NCBI GenBank assembly: GCA_015499995.1
Contig: JADNRV010000170.1
Coordinates: forward strand, 44,942-108,941
Source: Flammula alnicola
Taxonomy: Eukaryota > Basidiomycota > Agaricomycetes > Agaricales > Strophariaceae
Direction of reading: 5' to 3'
Length of the DNA: 64,000 bases
Shown here: positions 34,157 to 46,718 of the stretch, piece after piece
Layout: each line of letters opens with the position of its first letter
How positions within the stretch are numbered: the first letter of the stretch is position 1
Made by a program: the position numbers and the translations under genes
The notes under the pieces: model-generated
What the model was told of the DNA's origin: nothing
Seen by the model: the letters and a program-made list of their open reading frames with translations, nothing else
Database searches by the model: none

Positions 34157-35359
34157 TTAGAACTGCGACTGGGCAGAAACCCTAACGAGGGGGGGGGAAA
34201 GGATAATGGTGTGGACTTACAGCTAACAGTACAATTCCGGCTACAACTGCGAGAATGAGCATCAGGCAAGCAGCACGTTTCCCTGCCCTTCGTTGGTATT
34301 CGGCTGCTGTTGTGAGTTCTTGCGAAGCAGAACCAGTATCCACGGCGACAGACGAAATGTTCAACTCAATATTGTCTATGGGAGGTCAAAGGTAAGCAAT
34401 GGGCAAAGACAAAAGAACAAGGCACGTTTGCTGTAGCCCCCAGATGTCATATAGCAAAAGGGTGATGGGAACCACGAGACAAACCGGCCCGACTGCCAGA
34501 GGTTGTGAATCATACGCACCAATCATGCCGCCTTGCTGATTTACCAGCGTGCCCAAATCGTGGAATATTTCAGAAAGTTCATGGATACCGGTTTCTATCT
34601 CCCGAATCTCGGCTTCCCGTTCTTGGATGAGCGATTCTTGATAGGCCAATTCATGCGGTGAAAGCTGAGCCTGCAGGAGCTGTGCTTGTCGTTGTTCCTG
34701 TGGTGTTGGCTCAGGCTCATCGGGGTTTCTGGAAGAGTTGAGTATATATGTTAGATTTAATAGCGAAGGAAGAAATTATATCACGAACGGAGGGTGGTGC
34801 TGTTCGTCATCTACGGCCAGCTTGACTCCTGCCACGACTGTTCGTTGCCGCTCCGCGCTAACTTGCTGTGCTCGCTGAAACGCAACCAGAGACATTTGTA
34901 GGTCGTGCGAGGTCTTCTGCAGCGCTGTTTTTTGGTGAGGCTGAAACGGAACAAAATTAATTTTACTCGGCCCTGGCTACCAGGGAACTATCCTCCGATG
35001 AGAACTTACCAGTGCGGCTTGTAATTCAGAAAGCTTCTTCAAGTCTTCAGAGCCTCGTTTAGCCATAGCGCGAGTAGTCTCCGTTAGATCATGTCTGCCG
35101 AACGCGATTAGCTGCTGCGGATACGTGAAAGGAGTAATTCAGCGTACAGGCTTTTCCTCAGCGTTGCAGAATCCTTTCCAGTTCCAAGCTGATCCACCAA
35201 TTTCAAGATTCCTTGCACGTTCGCGTTCATCTTGAAGACTTGCAGCGATAATGAGGCTTGCAGGCTCTGGAACGCATTGTCTTCCCGCGACTGCGGGGTC
35301 GTCGACGACGGTGACCGCGATGGGTGACCAAGGCCTGATTCGATATCTTGGAAACTCAT
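34157..35359 (-). CDS. Syntaxin, Pep12/Vam3-type Qa-SNARE
   Basis: Endosomal/vacuolar t-SNARE. Six exons (35359-35148, 35094-35010, 34940-34789, 34728-34520, 34375-34221, 34168-34157) sum to 825 nt, giving 274 residues. The N-terminal helical domain reads FQSLQASLSLQVFKMNANVQ and TLRKSLHDLTETTRAMAKRG. The SNARE helix covers LAYQESLIQEREAEIREIET, ELSEIFHDLGTLVNQQGGMI and DNIELNI, with Gln of LVNQQGG at the zero layer as in Qa-SNAREs. A C-terminal anchor (CLMLILAVVAGIVLLA) follows. The last exon is only 12 nt (Ser-Gln-Phe-stop), added through a GTAAGT donor. If that intron is retained, the tail would instead read on for about a dozen residues. Start chosen at 35359 to give MSFQDIESGLG, typical of the family. 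Confidence 0.92.
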
Positions 35360-36259
35360 ATTCGGCGTAAGTGATCGTCCGCAGTTGTCGTAGTTATGGT
35401 TCGTGGTGGTGGGGAAGGAAGAGGAAAATGAGGTCAACAACAACCCCTACAACGGCCAGAGCAATGCCACAAGGCAAAGATCACGTGGTATTACGTGCTG
35501 TATGTTGCCTTTTCTGGCCTTTCTGGAACGGCCCCTAATGCAAGTCCCGACTTCCTTCAAGTTCCCGTCAAAATCCCCAAGTCGACTACTGAAGACCAGC
35601 CTCGAACAAGGCTCAACACCGAGAAATAGGAGTCTTTAGCCTCTAACATCTAGTGCCAGTTCGATAAGTAATGCGCACTCCGAGTCATCGTTCGCGAACC
35701 CGAGGCCTACCGAAGCGCTGACAGCTACAGTACCCCTGTGCACCAAGACTCATTAACAGTCGGGATTCTGCAATCCCCTCCATCCAATGATGTCGAATTT
35801 TGCCCAACGAGAAGGGGGGAATCGATTCTTCTGAAGCTATGAATTTTTCAGCGCTGAGCGCATCGAAAACTGCCCGACTCGTCAATTTATTCCACGTTTG
35901 TCCAAACAGCGCTGCGGCTTAACACCTCGTGGGACGACTCTAGCATCCTCGATGACAAGGTCTGGACAGCAGAATTCAACATATTCAGCTTTTGGTCATG
36001 ACAATGACACCTCCATCTGCGTTATTTTTAGCCCCAGGCTCGGAAAGACTCCGTTGGCCGCTGCCAGTCCATGCGTTGCCGGTCCGCTGATGGACGTCGT
36101 CCCCGTTCTCCACAGTCATGTCTTTTCTGCGGCCCGCTTTGTCGACTGACGCTCTCCGGTGTCGATGTAGCCCACAGAATAAAAGGTTATACGCCATGTT
36201 AACCCCCCCCCTTTTCACAGAGTGGTTGCCAACTTGCGACACACCAATCGCGCTCCAGC
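35360..36259. other. Divergent intergenic region, syntaxin / pectinesterase
   Basis: No gene is seen in 900 bp. A run of ten C lies at 36201-36210, and GAATAAAAGG at 36177-36186 is a weak TATA-like site about 80 bp before the pectinesterase start. Frames at 35685-36399 on both strands are chance. Confidence 0.5.
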
Positions 36260-37971
36260 ATGCGCACCCAGACAATCCTCGTGCTGTCACTGGCGAGCTT
36301 GCTGCCTCGCGCACTGGGGCTCTCACCTGAATTTATTGCTTGCCAAGTGCAGAAGCCTTTCGGAATTTCGCCGCTCCTGGGATGTCCTCCCGCGACCATA
36401 TTTGTGTCGCAGGATGTGAACGAACCACATGCGCATTTCCATTCTGTGCAAGAAGCGGTTTCGTCTTTGTACGCCTTTTCTCGGTCATTTCTCTATGCGT
36501 TGCTCGTTTTTATGGGGTCGATTTCTACAGGCCTGAAGTGGGAGCCGCAACAATTCTAATCGCTGAAGGAGAATATCAAGAAACTGTAAATGTCACAAGA
36601 AAAAGCCCTCTTACAATGCTGGTAAGATTATCAATTAAGGGAAGGAGAAACCCTGCTTAAAGGATTATTGATAGGGCCAACTCCCACTCTCCTCTCTCAA
36701 ATCCGTCAACCAGCCATTCGCCGATAGATCTGACGTGCCCCTCAAACAAAATCTCGTCAAAATTTGGAACAATCAATTCGTTCAAACAGGAATGGATGAC
36801 GCACAATCATCTGTATTGCTCGTCGCATCCTCATTTAATGCTTCCTTAATCGGAGCTGGTCCCACGGGCGCTCCTCTTCAGCCGCTTTTTGGCAATGTTG
36901 ACTTCAAAGCGTATAACATCGACTTTGAAAATAGAGCGGTATGTCTTAGCCTTTCTTCTTGTAAATAGTATATGTTCTGATGTTGTGTTTAGGCCAACTT
37001 TTCAATTTCTCAAGCGCTGGTTACCGACATATCTTATGCCAATGCCTCTTTCTATGGGTGTTCGTTCGCAAGCTTCCAAGATACCTGGTATACGGGGCGT
37101 AACGGCAGCACCTACGTTGTTGATAGCATCATCTATGGACAAACCGATTGTACGTTTGCACAATTTCCTAGCAGTGCCACTGCTGATTAATCGCCCTTCT
37201 AGATCTTTTCGGATTTGGCACAGCGTAAGTGCATTAGGTTATAGAATCGAAATCCGATCAATTCACAACTGAATTCTTAGGTGGTTCCAAAATATTGTCC
37301 TGGCGAACCGGGCATGCGGCGGTGGTTTGGTTGCTTGGAAAGGGACCAATCTCACAGACGCTCCTGGAAATCGTTATGGAGCTTACATCGCGGACTCGAG
37401 CATCATTCGGGTAGGTTAATGCTATGGCAATCGATATTGCTAGTGTGAAGAAATAATGACTTGCTTTCCAGTCTCCAGACGCCAATGCGACGACTGTAAC
37501 AAACGGAAAATGTTTCTTAGGTACTTGGTTTTGCCTCTATGCTGTTGCCATCGTTCTCACACTTTTAGGTCGTCCATGGAACGACTTGGCAACTACCGTA
37601 TATTTACGGACTTTCATGGATGATAGCATCCAACCCGTGGGTTGGACACCCTTCGATAGCGCGAGGTAATGCATGTTTCTAGTTTTATTAAATTTCAGAG
37701 CAAAACGTAGCCGTTGAACTTGTCTGCATTCAGGCCTGTCATCATGAACACTACCTTCTACGCTGAATATGATTCAATTGGTAAGCTTTTGAAGATCCTT
37801 GCGCCTAATTGAAAGACATCCGAGCTCGATTTACTCGCAGGTCCTGGCGGAAACACATCAGCGCGCATCCCCTTGGAACATATCCTCACTAAACAAGAAG
37901 GGAAGGACTTCACAATCGACAAAGTCTTCTTAGAGTATCCCAAGTGGATCGACTATGAGTACTTGTTCTGA
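36260..37971 (+). CDS. Pectinesterase (CE8 pectin methylesterase), secreted
   Basis: Removes methyl esters from plant pectin. Ten exons (36260-36468, 36531-36621, 36675-36938, 36993-37149, 37203-37224, 37281-37410, 37472-37520, 37569-37665, 37734-37780, 37841-37971) sum to 1197 nt, giving 398 residues. A signal peptide (RTQTILVLSLASLLPRALG) opens it. Family motifs follow in order: FHSVQEAVSSL, ATILIAEGEYQETVNV, SFQDTWYTGR with the first catalytic Asp, GQTDYLFGFGTAWFQ with the nucleophilic Asp, and FLGRPWNDLATTVYL with the substrate-binding Arg and Trp. All catalytic residues are present. Several N-glycosylation sites occur. Exon 5 is only 22 nt. Its presence fits a plant-litter or plant-associated lifestyle. 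Confidence 0.95.
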
Positions 37972-38126
37972 GTCCTGAAATAGCGGGTCCAATGCATACA
38001 CATTTATGCACTGTATGTACAACAAGGCGTTTATGTACAGGGTGCAACCTTGTGCAGGAGAGATGAAGACGAGAAAAAAGGGACTCATTAATAAATAGGC
38101 CAAGATGCCAAGCGAAAAGTTAGAGG

Positions 38127-39531
38127 TCAAGCGCTGTCCCTCGTGACGCCTTTCTGTCTGTACTTCACAATCCAAGGGTGTTTCTGTACCTCTGTGAGTG
38201 GCATGCGCTTCTGGGGATCGTATCGGAGCAACTGTTTGGGACACACCGTCAGTACCCATAGCAGCATCAAGAGAAAAAAGTAACTCACTCTCGTGATCAG
38301 GTCTTTCACTTCCTCTGACAGACGGACCTCCTTATCTTCAAACTTCAAGTCAACCTTGGCAATTCGTCGGTACGTATCTGAGGTGAAAGATAATTAATTA
38401 GTGAGCATATCGCTGATTTAAAAGACGACAAAAGGATCTTACTATTGACACTATTCCGATCCTCGAAAGGCGGGAATCCACAAACGAATTCGTATGTCAA
38501 GACACCAAGTGCCCAGTAGTCGACTTTCTCGGTGTGTTCCTTGCCTTCGACCATTTCCGGAGGGAGGTAGTCGAGCGTTCCACAAAGGGTCATCCTCCTG
38601 TTTCCAGGAGCATGGACGCTCCATCCGAAATCGCCAATCTTCAGCTCTCCGTTGATACCAAGGAGCAGATTCTCTGGCTTGATATCACGATGGATAACGT
38701 GTTTACTGTGCAAATAAACGAGGGCGTCCGCCATTTGATCGATGTATCGGGAGCTCCGTCTCTCAGAGAAACGATGAACTTTCGAGAGTTGCTTGTACAA
38801 CTCACCCTTTGCGGCGAATTCGAGCATGAGGAAAATTCGCTTCTCATCATGGAAATACCCATAAAGGCGCAAGATATTTGGGTGGCGGAGGTTCTGTTGA
38901 ATTTCAATTTCGCGTCGAATCTGCTTCTCGACCTTGGACTGGACGATTTCGGATTTGTACAAGGTCTTCAGAGCAAGGATGTACTTTGGCTCTGCTTTTG
39001 TGCGAACCATGTACACACGTCCAAATTTGCCTTTACCGAGAGGGCGACCCATATCGAGTTCATGGAGAGTCCACTCGCGGGTTGGAGATTTCCTGAGACA
39101 GAGGTAAACAAGGGTCTACAGAAAGGGAATCAAGTGGCTTACTTTGAGACACTGGAGTCTAGCGCAAGGTCCTCGGCGGCCTCTCCGTAAACACGTTCTC
39201 CTCTTTTCTCGTTATCAATTTCTAGGCCTCCGTCATATTTCCCAATATCAATAGATGGTTGAGTGGCGTGTCCATGCTTGGACGATGAAGAGGCGTGACC
39301 GTTGGTGGGTGTAGGGTTTCGCAGGGAGGAAGGATTTGCTGGTTTATTGGATGCATTTGTGAATGGGTTCGGCGCGGCGAATTTCGTGAGAAGCTTGGTT
39401 ATGTTGGCGTTCGGCGGAGCAGGTTGCTTCATAGCTGGAGGTCGAATGGAAGACCCCGCAGGAACTGCAGGTTTCTTGTTGGAAATCTCCATTGCAGCAA
39501 TTTGTCGTGTTACGGATCCGATGGAAGTCAT
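38127..39531 (-). CDS. IPL1: Aurora kinase (Ipl1/Ark1)
   Basis: Mitotic Ser/Thr kinase of the chromosomal passenger complex, which corrects kinetochore-microtubule attachment. Four exons (39531-39143, 39092-38443, 38377-38289, 38231-38127) give 410 residues. The kinase domain starts near residue 145: [68 protein letters not shown] (the Aurora-specific DFGWSVHAP), [17 protein letters not shown] with the activation-loop Thr, and HPWIVKY at the end. The N-terminal 140 residues are Pro/Ser/Asn-rich and disordered, as in other Auroras. The 3' end faces the pectinesterase 3' end, 155 bp away. Confidence 0.96.
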
Positions 39532-40077
39532 GACTGTTCGTCCTGGATATTAGGTTTGTGGTATATGTCCGTTTAAAGGTTGGATCGACTGTCAAAAGAT
39601 ATTAGCAGGGAAAGGATAGATATCACTTGACTGACATTTCGACAGAAAGTGCACTAGTGTTCTAGGTCTTGAAGGCTACTGGTGAGTACTAGTATCATAA
39701 AGAAGCAAATTAGACATACTCGGTCGAATTCAGTGATTTTCTACTTCGAAGTCGGTACGGATGTGTCGCGGTCGCAGCTAGCCTTGAAACACAAGAATGG
39801 TCAAGAGACAGCACTGAGCAAAAGACGAGTGCGACGCGGTTTGAAGTTGAACATACCGACCACGTGACCGTTCTCGTCGGATATTAGATAAAATTAAACC
39901 TTGCTCGTTTTCTTTTCAGAGCCCGCCTTCCAACTTGAACGCCTCAAAGAATCTTCGCCCAGTCTATATAAGTTTGGTGGGAAACGTGCTACATTACGTC
40001 GCTTTTTGGACACGGGGCTTCAAGCTTCAAGTTACATATCCGCGCACGCAGACTGATTGAACGATCCTATGACTTAC
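39532..40077. promoter_or_regulatory. Shared divergent promoter, Aurora / HET gene
   Basis: This 546-bp stretch separates the Aurora start (minus) from the HET-domain start (plus). TATATAAG at 39965-39972 lies 106 bp before the HET start and is a good TATA candidate. No gene is seen inside. Confidence 0.6.
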
Positions 40078-42262
40078 ATGATGAACCGTTTCCTCAAGTT
40101 CGTCAAGACCAGCTATAAGGTCAATCCTCTCAACTAAGTCCGTTCTAAGCTAATTATTTGAATCCTAGAGTGATCCGACCGAGCCCTCACTTTGTCATTT
40201 TTGTCAAAAAATCGATCTGTCGAAGACCAACAATCGTGAACCGGCCAAATATTCCCTTGGAAGTTGGCAGGACATACGGCGAAGGGCAGAACGGTACCCT
40301 CGGTGCTCATTCTGCACCCTAGTACGTGCATTTGCTTTGAGGTATACCCTTTGGTACGAGGAAGGAAATGCATCCATCGAATGGATGTCATCGGGAGGAT
40401 TCTTCCTTGGAACGCGGGGCACGAATCTTTCGTTTCTGAATCAAGATACTGCTACATCACCCCGGGGGAGTGCCCGAGAAATTCATCCACAGATCGATCC
40501 TGCTTTGATCACAAAATGGCTGCGATTATGCGAGGTACACCACGAGACGACATGTGCGCCTAAACACAGTCTCATCAAAACACCTGAAAATCCATCTGGA
40601 TTGAAGGTATTTCGGGTCGTTGATACAAAACTTCAATGCATTGTGGCGGCCACTCCTGGGGTTCGCTATATTGCACTGAGTTACGTTTGGGGACAAGTCG
40701 TGCCATCGATTCGGTTGCAGACAGATAACATCGCACAGCTCAGTACCGAGGGTGCTTTGCTTCATATTCGAAAAAGCTTTCCAAAGACAATCAACGATGC
40801 CATAGATCTTGTCAACCTCATTGGTGAACGATACCTATGGGTCGATAGTCTCTGTTTAATTCAAGACGATAGCGGTGACATGCTTGATGGGATATCTCAC
40901 ATGGATTTGGTATACCAATGCGCAATATTCACGATCATCGCGGCTCACGGAGCGAACGCCAACACTGGCTTACCTGGGCTGCATCCTGGATCTCGGGAAG
41001 TCAACCAGCTGATCATGGAAGTAGAGCCTGGTGTTAGAATGACCGACACTGATGGCGTGTATAATGCCCTTCAAAATGGACCGCATACTTCTCGCGGATG
41101 GACGTAAGTGTGATGTCACTACTTATTACAACCATTTTAACAAAATATCAGCATGCAGGAATTCGTTCTGTCATATCGCACTCTTATTTTTTCCGAAAAC
41201 TGCATTTACTTCCGCTGCCGCCAAAATTGCTGGAGCGAGGATACCATTTACGACAATTTCCCCTTAGCCATTAACGAAGTTTTACATTCCGGCTTTCACA
41301 TTAGTTTCCTCTCCGACCAGGAAGCAGAACCATTTGATGCATTCAATTGGCAATTATGTCGATACACTGGTCGAAATCTGGCCAAGCAAGCCGATGCAAT
41401 TCACGCATTTACGGGGATTCTCCGTCGCTTTTCTGAGCAGACGAACTCTGGAATACTCCAAGGCATCCTCACAGTTGCTTTTGACATAAATTTTCTTTGG
41501 TGGGATCCTTCTCCGCAGGGTGCCACGCCTGAACGTCGAAAGGAATTTCCAAGTTGGTCATGGGCAGGATGGCACGGGGTCAAATTCGGGTTTGGCGCTC
41601 ACTGTGGGGCTCCTGCAGAAGCCAACTTTTTTCTCAAAACAAAGGCCTATATTGTGTGGTACAAGCGCAACCCAGACACAGAAAAACCGGAGCTCGTTTG
41701 GGATCTACAGTCAACACTCAAGCACGGAGAATTGGGAAAGGACCAAATTGGCTACCGACCCACCGCAAACAATCCGTACGGCCGCGCTATCAACAGATCG
41801 CTGAACAATCTCAAAACCAGACCCGATGAGGAGGATATTCAAAGGGAGAGATATATCAATCAAGAGATAATTCGTCGGAACTACCATTTCCTACATTTCT
41901 TCGCCTTTGTCGTCTTTGCGCCAGCCTTCATAGCTGACTTCGGTGAGGCAGTGTGGGCTCAGGTCTACAAAATTATAGGCTCCAACGGGTCGATATGCGG
42001 GGGTATAAAATTCGACGATCCAAAGCTAGTAAATGCAGTTGGACCATACGAACTTGTTCTGATTTCACAGCTCGACCGATTCGACGGAGAGATCTTCAGG
42101 GATGGCATCTCACATGACAGAAAGGTCCACTGGGTTGTACTTATTATGTGGCAGGACAAAGAGAGGGTTATTGCAGAAAGAAGAGGGATTGGCTATCTCT
42201 TTCAGGATTGTATGAAGTACATGCTTACTCCAGGGAAATGGACAGAAATTGTGCTGGCTTGA
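40078..42262 (+). CDS. HET-domain (heterokaryon incompatibility) protein
   Basis: Predicted death-inducing or defence signalling protein. HET domains are related to TIR-like folds and trigger cell death after non-self fusion in filamentous fungi. Three exons (40078-40119, 40169-41103, 41152-42262) sum to 2088 nt, giving 695 residues. After an N-terminal Cys motif (LCHFCQKIDL, RCSFC) the HET domain starts near residue 181: YIALSYVWGQ, FPKTINDAIDLVNLIGERYL, WVDSLCLIQDD, DLVYQCAIFTIIAAHG and SRGWTMQEFVLSYRTLIF, the full set of three family blocks. FPSWSWAGWHG in the C-terminal part is typical of fungal HET proteins. No NACHT, ankyrin or WD repeats are attached. A TATA box lies 106 bp upstream. 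The partner or trigger cannot be told. Confidence 0.94.
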
Positions 42263-45115
42263 GGTGTTATGACCAGTGACCACCCACTTTTCCTCATGCT
42301 ATCTTTCCTTCTCTCATTTTCTCAAACCTTCTATTTGTAGTTCTCATACAACTGTGGTCTTTGTTCTCTTAACAGACACACTTTCTTTTCTATGTAGTTA
42401 CTTCACAGACTACAAATCTTCCTCCATTGTTCTCGTTTCAGCATCTCTTGTACTTATATTGTCTGCTTGGTTACATCCTTACTTCCCTTCACATCCTTGT
42501 TCTCTCTCAAATACTTATTCAGCCCAAGTAGTATAAAACCTTTACTTTAGGTAGATGGGCTCTCTAGCTTGATCTTGAGAAACTACTCATCAGGAAAAAC
42601 ACCTTTAGTAGCCCCACTGGGTATGTCATAGGGTGCCCTAGAGCAGCCTGAGTTCTCTCAGGATGCCCATCATGCCTTGAGTGGCAAGTCGCGCATTCCC
42701 CGACTCGAGTCGGCTTTCCTGCTGCTGCTGCTGCTCAGAATCCTGCATCGCGCCATTCTGGGTTGTACTAGATAGCCGGCCCTCCAAGTTCCTACTACTA
42801 CCCGCGCACTTTCGCGGCCAAGGAACCGATCGATACAACTATGGCATGTGCGGTGACTGTTCTAACTGCCAGGGGAAAGGTCGGATCTGATAACTTGCTG
42901 GTAACTATCTCTATATCTTTACAATACCAAAGATTTGAAGGCTGACTCACAGATACATGTTTCTCGCCAAACTGAGGAAGAGAACAACAACGAAATAACA
43001 CCAAAATAACACGTTCATTCCCTGATTCCGTATCGATCCTTCGCAAGACCTGCAGGCAAGACGATAAAGATGATCACCAGATGGTCAGCGCCCCCCACAA
43101 AGACCTTGCGTTGATGCATTTTCGAATCATATTGTGGAAATAAAGCGACGTATGACCAGAAACCTATATTCGCGGTGTTACGAATTGGAATCGCCAAAGG
43201 CGCTGACCTTGAACTCTTGCGCAATTGTCAATTGATTGGAACTGATTGCCCAGATTAGCCTGACCACCAGGGAAATGCGTAGCCTTGTCCCAGAGGATCA
43301 TTCTAGAAGTCCTGGAAGTGCACAGACCCCCGCATGCATATAAGAGAGGGCACAGGTCGAGTGAAAAATCCCCATCTCTCGCCATTCAACCGCCCCCCAA
43401 TCCAAAACTTCACGCTACCTTGAGTCATCTCCAACTGGGTGCTCTGTACCGATCTTCATGGTCGTGCAGTGTTCTATCTAGCAAGAGGCTAAGCACGAGC
43501 GTGGTTCGCTTTTGACTCTGATTTATTTCTATTTATTCTGTTCATGTCATTCGAAACCTTGTCTAATCTCTTTTATTTCTTGAATGCATGTCGCGCGTTA
43601 CATACCCCATGTCTCTTCTATTTTTTATTTTATTTTAGTGGCGGGGCGAGAGCCTAATTATGTGGTCGACAACTCCAAACATCCTTGGTACCCTTCATCA
43701 ATCCCTTGACCTCATTCCTCATTCCCCTCGACGTCCGACTGTGTCATAATGACCAGCTATGTCCAACTTCTTCCGAAAGAACTTTTAAAAGATGGTGGGA
43801 GCTCCTACATCCGAGTATGTCGTATTTTATTTGCTTTACGCCAGGTCTCATCTCATCGTCACTTCCCTCTAGCACATCTTATGTCTCGCGCTGAGGAGAT
43901 GCATATCATGCTCCACCCACATCGCCGTCGTTGGCTTTTTTGCCTTTCCACTCTTGCAGTTTGCTCTCCTCTCACCACTACCGTTATCCCCGCCTCACCG
44001 CCACGGCGCCACCGCGACACCTTGTCATGATTACGACTCTATCTGCTTAAGCCCTGGCTTTTTTGGCGATATTCCCTGCTCTCAAAAATAATGCTATCGT
44101 TGCGATTGGAGATCCTCCCATATATGTGAGTTATCTCTTTGTTCTATGTACTTGGGGGGATAGAGGGAAGGTATGGGGTGTTTGTTTTGTATACACGCCC
44201 TTATGAAGGTAGATTAATATCTATCAACCCCTATCAAGATAGAATGTATTTTATGGGGGATGGGGTTATATTTTTTTATATTCTTGGTTATATAAAGTTT
44301 TATTAGGGCAGTCGGTTTTACACAACTCGTTATTTTTCCAGGGTCTCCCATCAGCCCCTGACGTGCCCCGCTGATGCCTCCGATAGGCGTTGAAATCTCA
44401 ACCCGTCAATACCTGGGTCTGAATATAGCTGGGGGCTGTTTCGCCTTGCTCTCTAGATCATCTCTCTGTTGTCGACACTTCCTGCGTTGTCGCGATCTTC
44501 CCAGCATGATGATTGGATATAAGGGTAAGGATATGATGTCCAATGCTCCATGTTTCCTTGCTGATGTCGACCCTTGTGTAGTCGCAAGTCTCTAAATGGA
44601 AGACTTAATCCCAACCTGCATATCTGGCTAGAGCCAATAGCCAATGATTCTGCAACCGCGTCCTCCCGACTGCTCTTGTCTTTCTCTTTCTCTCCACAAA
44701 ATTACCGTAGAATTTCTCCGATTATTCTCTTCATCGCGACTATCATTCCCAACCCGCATATAGACACCCTAGAGCTAGACTATAATAGAGCTAGATTACA
44801 ATACCCACATGAACGCGATACCCAAAGGCCATGCATATTACCCGTAGACAGCCATTGCAAAAAAAATGCTTCCAACTTTGATAGTCATTTCAATAGATTA
44901 CTTGTAATTGCATTTTATTCATTTCCTTGTTTGCGGATATCTAAAATGCAAACGGTGAAACCACAGGAATGAACCCCGATTGCACTAATACATTGCAGGT
45001 CGTTCAATGGATACAGTGATTCGGTCAAAGTTAAAAACAGGGCGGGTATAGGCCCGAGTACCAATACTTCCTGCAACTAAAGGAAACCATTGACACGGCT
45101 ATCAGTCAAGTATTA
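42263..45115. other. Intergenic, AT-rich 3' part, no supportable gene
   Basis: Nearly 2.9 kb with no recognisable gene. A short frame at 43749 (MTSYVQLLPKELLKDGGSSY) could be a remnant exon but has no continuation. AT-rich sequence (TATTTTTTTATATTC) occurs near 44270, and a run of CTG/GCTGCT triplets at 42720-42735. Confidence 0.45.
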
Positions 45116-45651
45116 GGGTAGTTCAAAGTTGGCCGCCGCTCGCCGTCGCATTTCGCATTTCGCTTTTGATGGGTTACATAACATTCAAATTTCAACCTCC
45201 GCTCGCGTACGTGACAACGCTGTGGACGCGTTGGAAGGATTTGACTTTCATCTCAACCACTTTTAAGCATTATTTATCTTTAATATAAATGATATAATAC
45301 CCAGAAGTTTTCTGAGAAAACCTCATACAAACCCTAGGGTAGGGCTCCTTGATGTTTCCAAAAATTTCCTTGAGATTTCCATCGTAGATAACTGCAATAT
45401 AATGGTTAATCTAATAGTTTTTTTTTGGATTTCAAAATAGAGAAATCGGATCTGAGGAATATTTAAGGAAGGTTTATTACATATGTGCTTGAAACTACTT
45501 ATTATACCATTGGATATCGATGCAGAGCGAACAGTGAAAGAGGCCGTCACATCAAAGTCACGGAACGGAGGTTGAAATTTGAATGTTATGTAACCCATCA
45601 AAAGCGAAATGCGAAATGCGACGGCGAGCGGCGGCCAACTTTGAACTACCC
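45116..45651. mobile_element. Non-autonomous DNA transposon with identical 86-bp inverted repeats
   Basis: The 536-bp element has terminal inverted repeats of 86 bp (45116-45201 and 45566-45651) that are identical base for base by my reading, starting GGGTAGTTCAAAGTTGGCCG. It is flanked by a 5-bp repeat TATTA on each side (45111-45115 and 45652-45656). If only the inner TA counts, a Tc1/mariner-type target of TA is also consistent. The core of 364 bp has no transposase. Identity of the long ends implies a recent insertion or gene conversion between ends. Confidence 0.9.
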
Positions 45652-45828
45652 TATTAGCAAGAGAAATTGCAGCCGCTTGTGCTTGAATTGACGATCTTAC
45701 CGAGATGCATATTTGATGAAAAATTTAAACTCTACTGATTCCTGAAGGCTTCGGGCGCACCGCCTTCCACTTATGGTAGCCGCACCGCATCCTTCCCACG
45801 CCCCGCTCCTGCCTTTTGCCAGGGTTGG

Positions 45829-46006
45829 TATACTATAGTAGACTCGTGACCAGCCTTATATGAGTGCGAAAACCCTCGATATAAGGACTGGAAAACCGGG
45901 ACTTCCCGGCTCTTGTCGCGCGCTATGATCGAAAGTGGGCTTTCGGACATCACCGACCGCCCTTTTTAAGAAAAAGACCTCGAAAAGGAAGGTACGTTTT
46001 GGCAGA
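45829..46006 (+). repeat. Left arm of a diverged inverted duplication
   Basis: This arm is repeated in inverted orientation at 46719-46899. Shared perfect blocks include about 27 bp around CTCTTGTCGCGCGCTATGAT and 22 bp around ACCTCGAAAAGGAAGGTACG, with mismatches between. On this side a reading frame starting at the shared ATG is closed by TAA after 14 codons. On the other arm the corresponding frame stays open. The 0.7-kb spacer contains a short frame at 46151-46387. Confidence 0.75.
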
Positions 46007-46150
46007 GCGCGTCGACGGCGGTCGTCCTTGCTTGCTTGCTTCCCTCATCTACACTCACTTCTGCTTTATCTGATACCTCCAAAACCATCTTTCCGTGTCA
46101 AACTCTCCTCAAGCCAACAAGAAAATATACCAGTGGCGACCTCGACGACA

Positions 46151-46387
46151 ATGAGCTTTGCTTTGCCAGGAACTTTGGCTGAAGACAAGCTGCTGAGAAG
46201 ATCACAACGCGAATCAACTTTCCAGTGCTCGAACATCCAGAAGACACGTCTTTCCGAATGGGACCTCAGCATATCCAACACTGCTCCTCTACCGGGTCCA
46301 AGTTCGACATCAATTGCATATGGAATGCCGACTCCGCAGACACCATTGAATATGCTGGATTTTGGGTATGTAATGGAGTCGGACTAG
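46151..46387 (+). CDS. Short open frame of unknown nature inside the inverted duplication
   Basis: The frame codes for 78 residues, Ser/Pro/Thr-rich (MSFALPGTLAEDKLLRRSQR at the start). I recognise no family. A GTATGT...CTAG intron near its end (46367-46388) is too short to be credible. It may be a fragment of a gene lost in the rearrangement, or chance. Confidence 0.2.
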   Translation: MSFALPGTLAEDKLLRRSQRESTFQCSNIQKTRLSEWDLSISNTAPLPGPSSTSIAYGMPTPQTPLNMLDFGYVMESD

Positions 46388-46718
46388 GGCAGCCAACAAT
46401 GTAGTGGATAGGGCAGATTGGACGCCTTCTGGAGACTCCTTTCCACTGTAACTATATCATGAGAAATCTGTTGCCAATGTTTGACTGTTCAACATCATCT
46501 TCTGTGTGATCAGAACTCCATCTTCCTGTCAGGAATCCGTCCTTCGTTCACGGTTCACCATTCTCATTATCTCAAATTCCGTGAGTATGAAGATATTGAA
46601 GCCATCCCTCGAGAGTTGGACCATATTCTGTAGCGTAAAATTGAAAGAAAGGACTACATGTGAAGGTAGGGAATGAAAACAGACAACGCGAATGCGAGAT
46701 GCGAGTTCACTCTCGATG

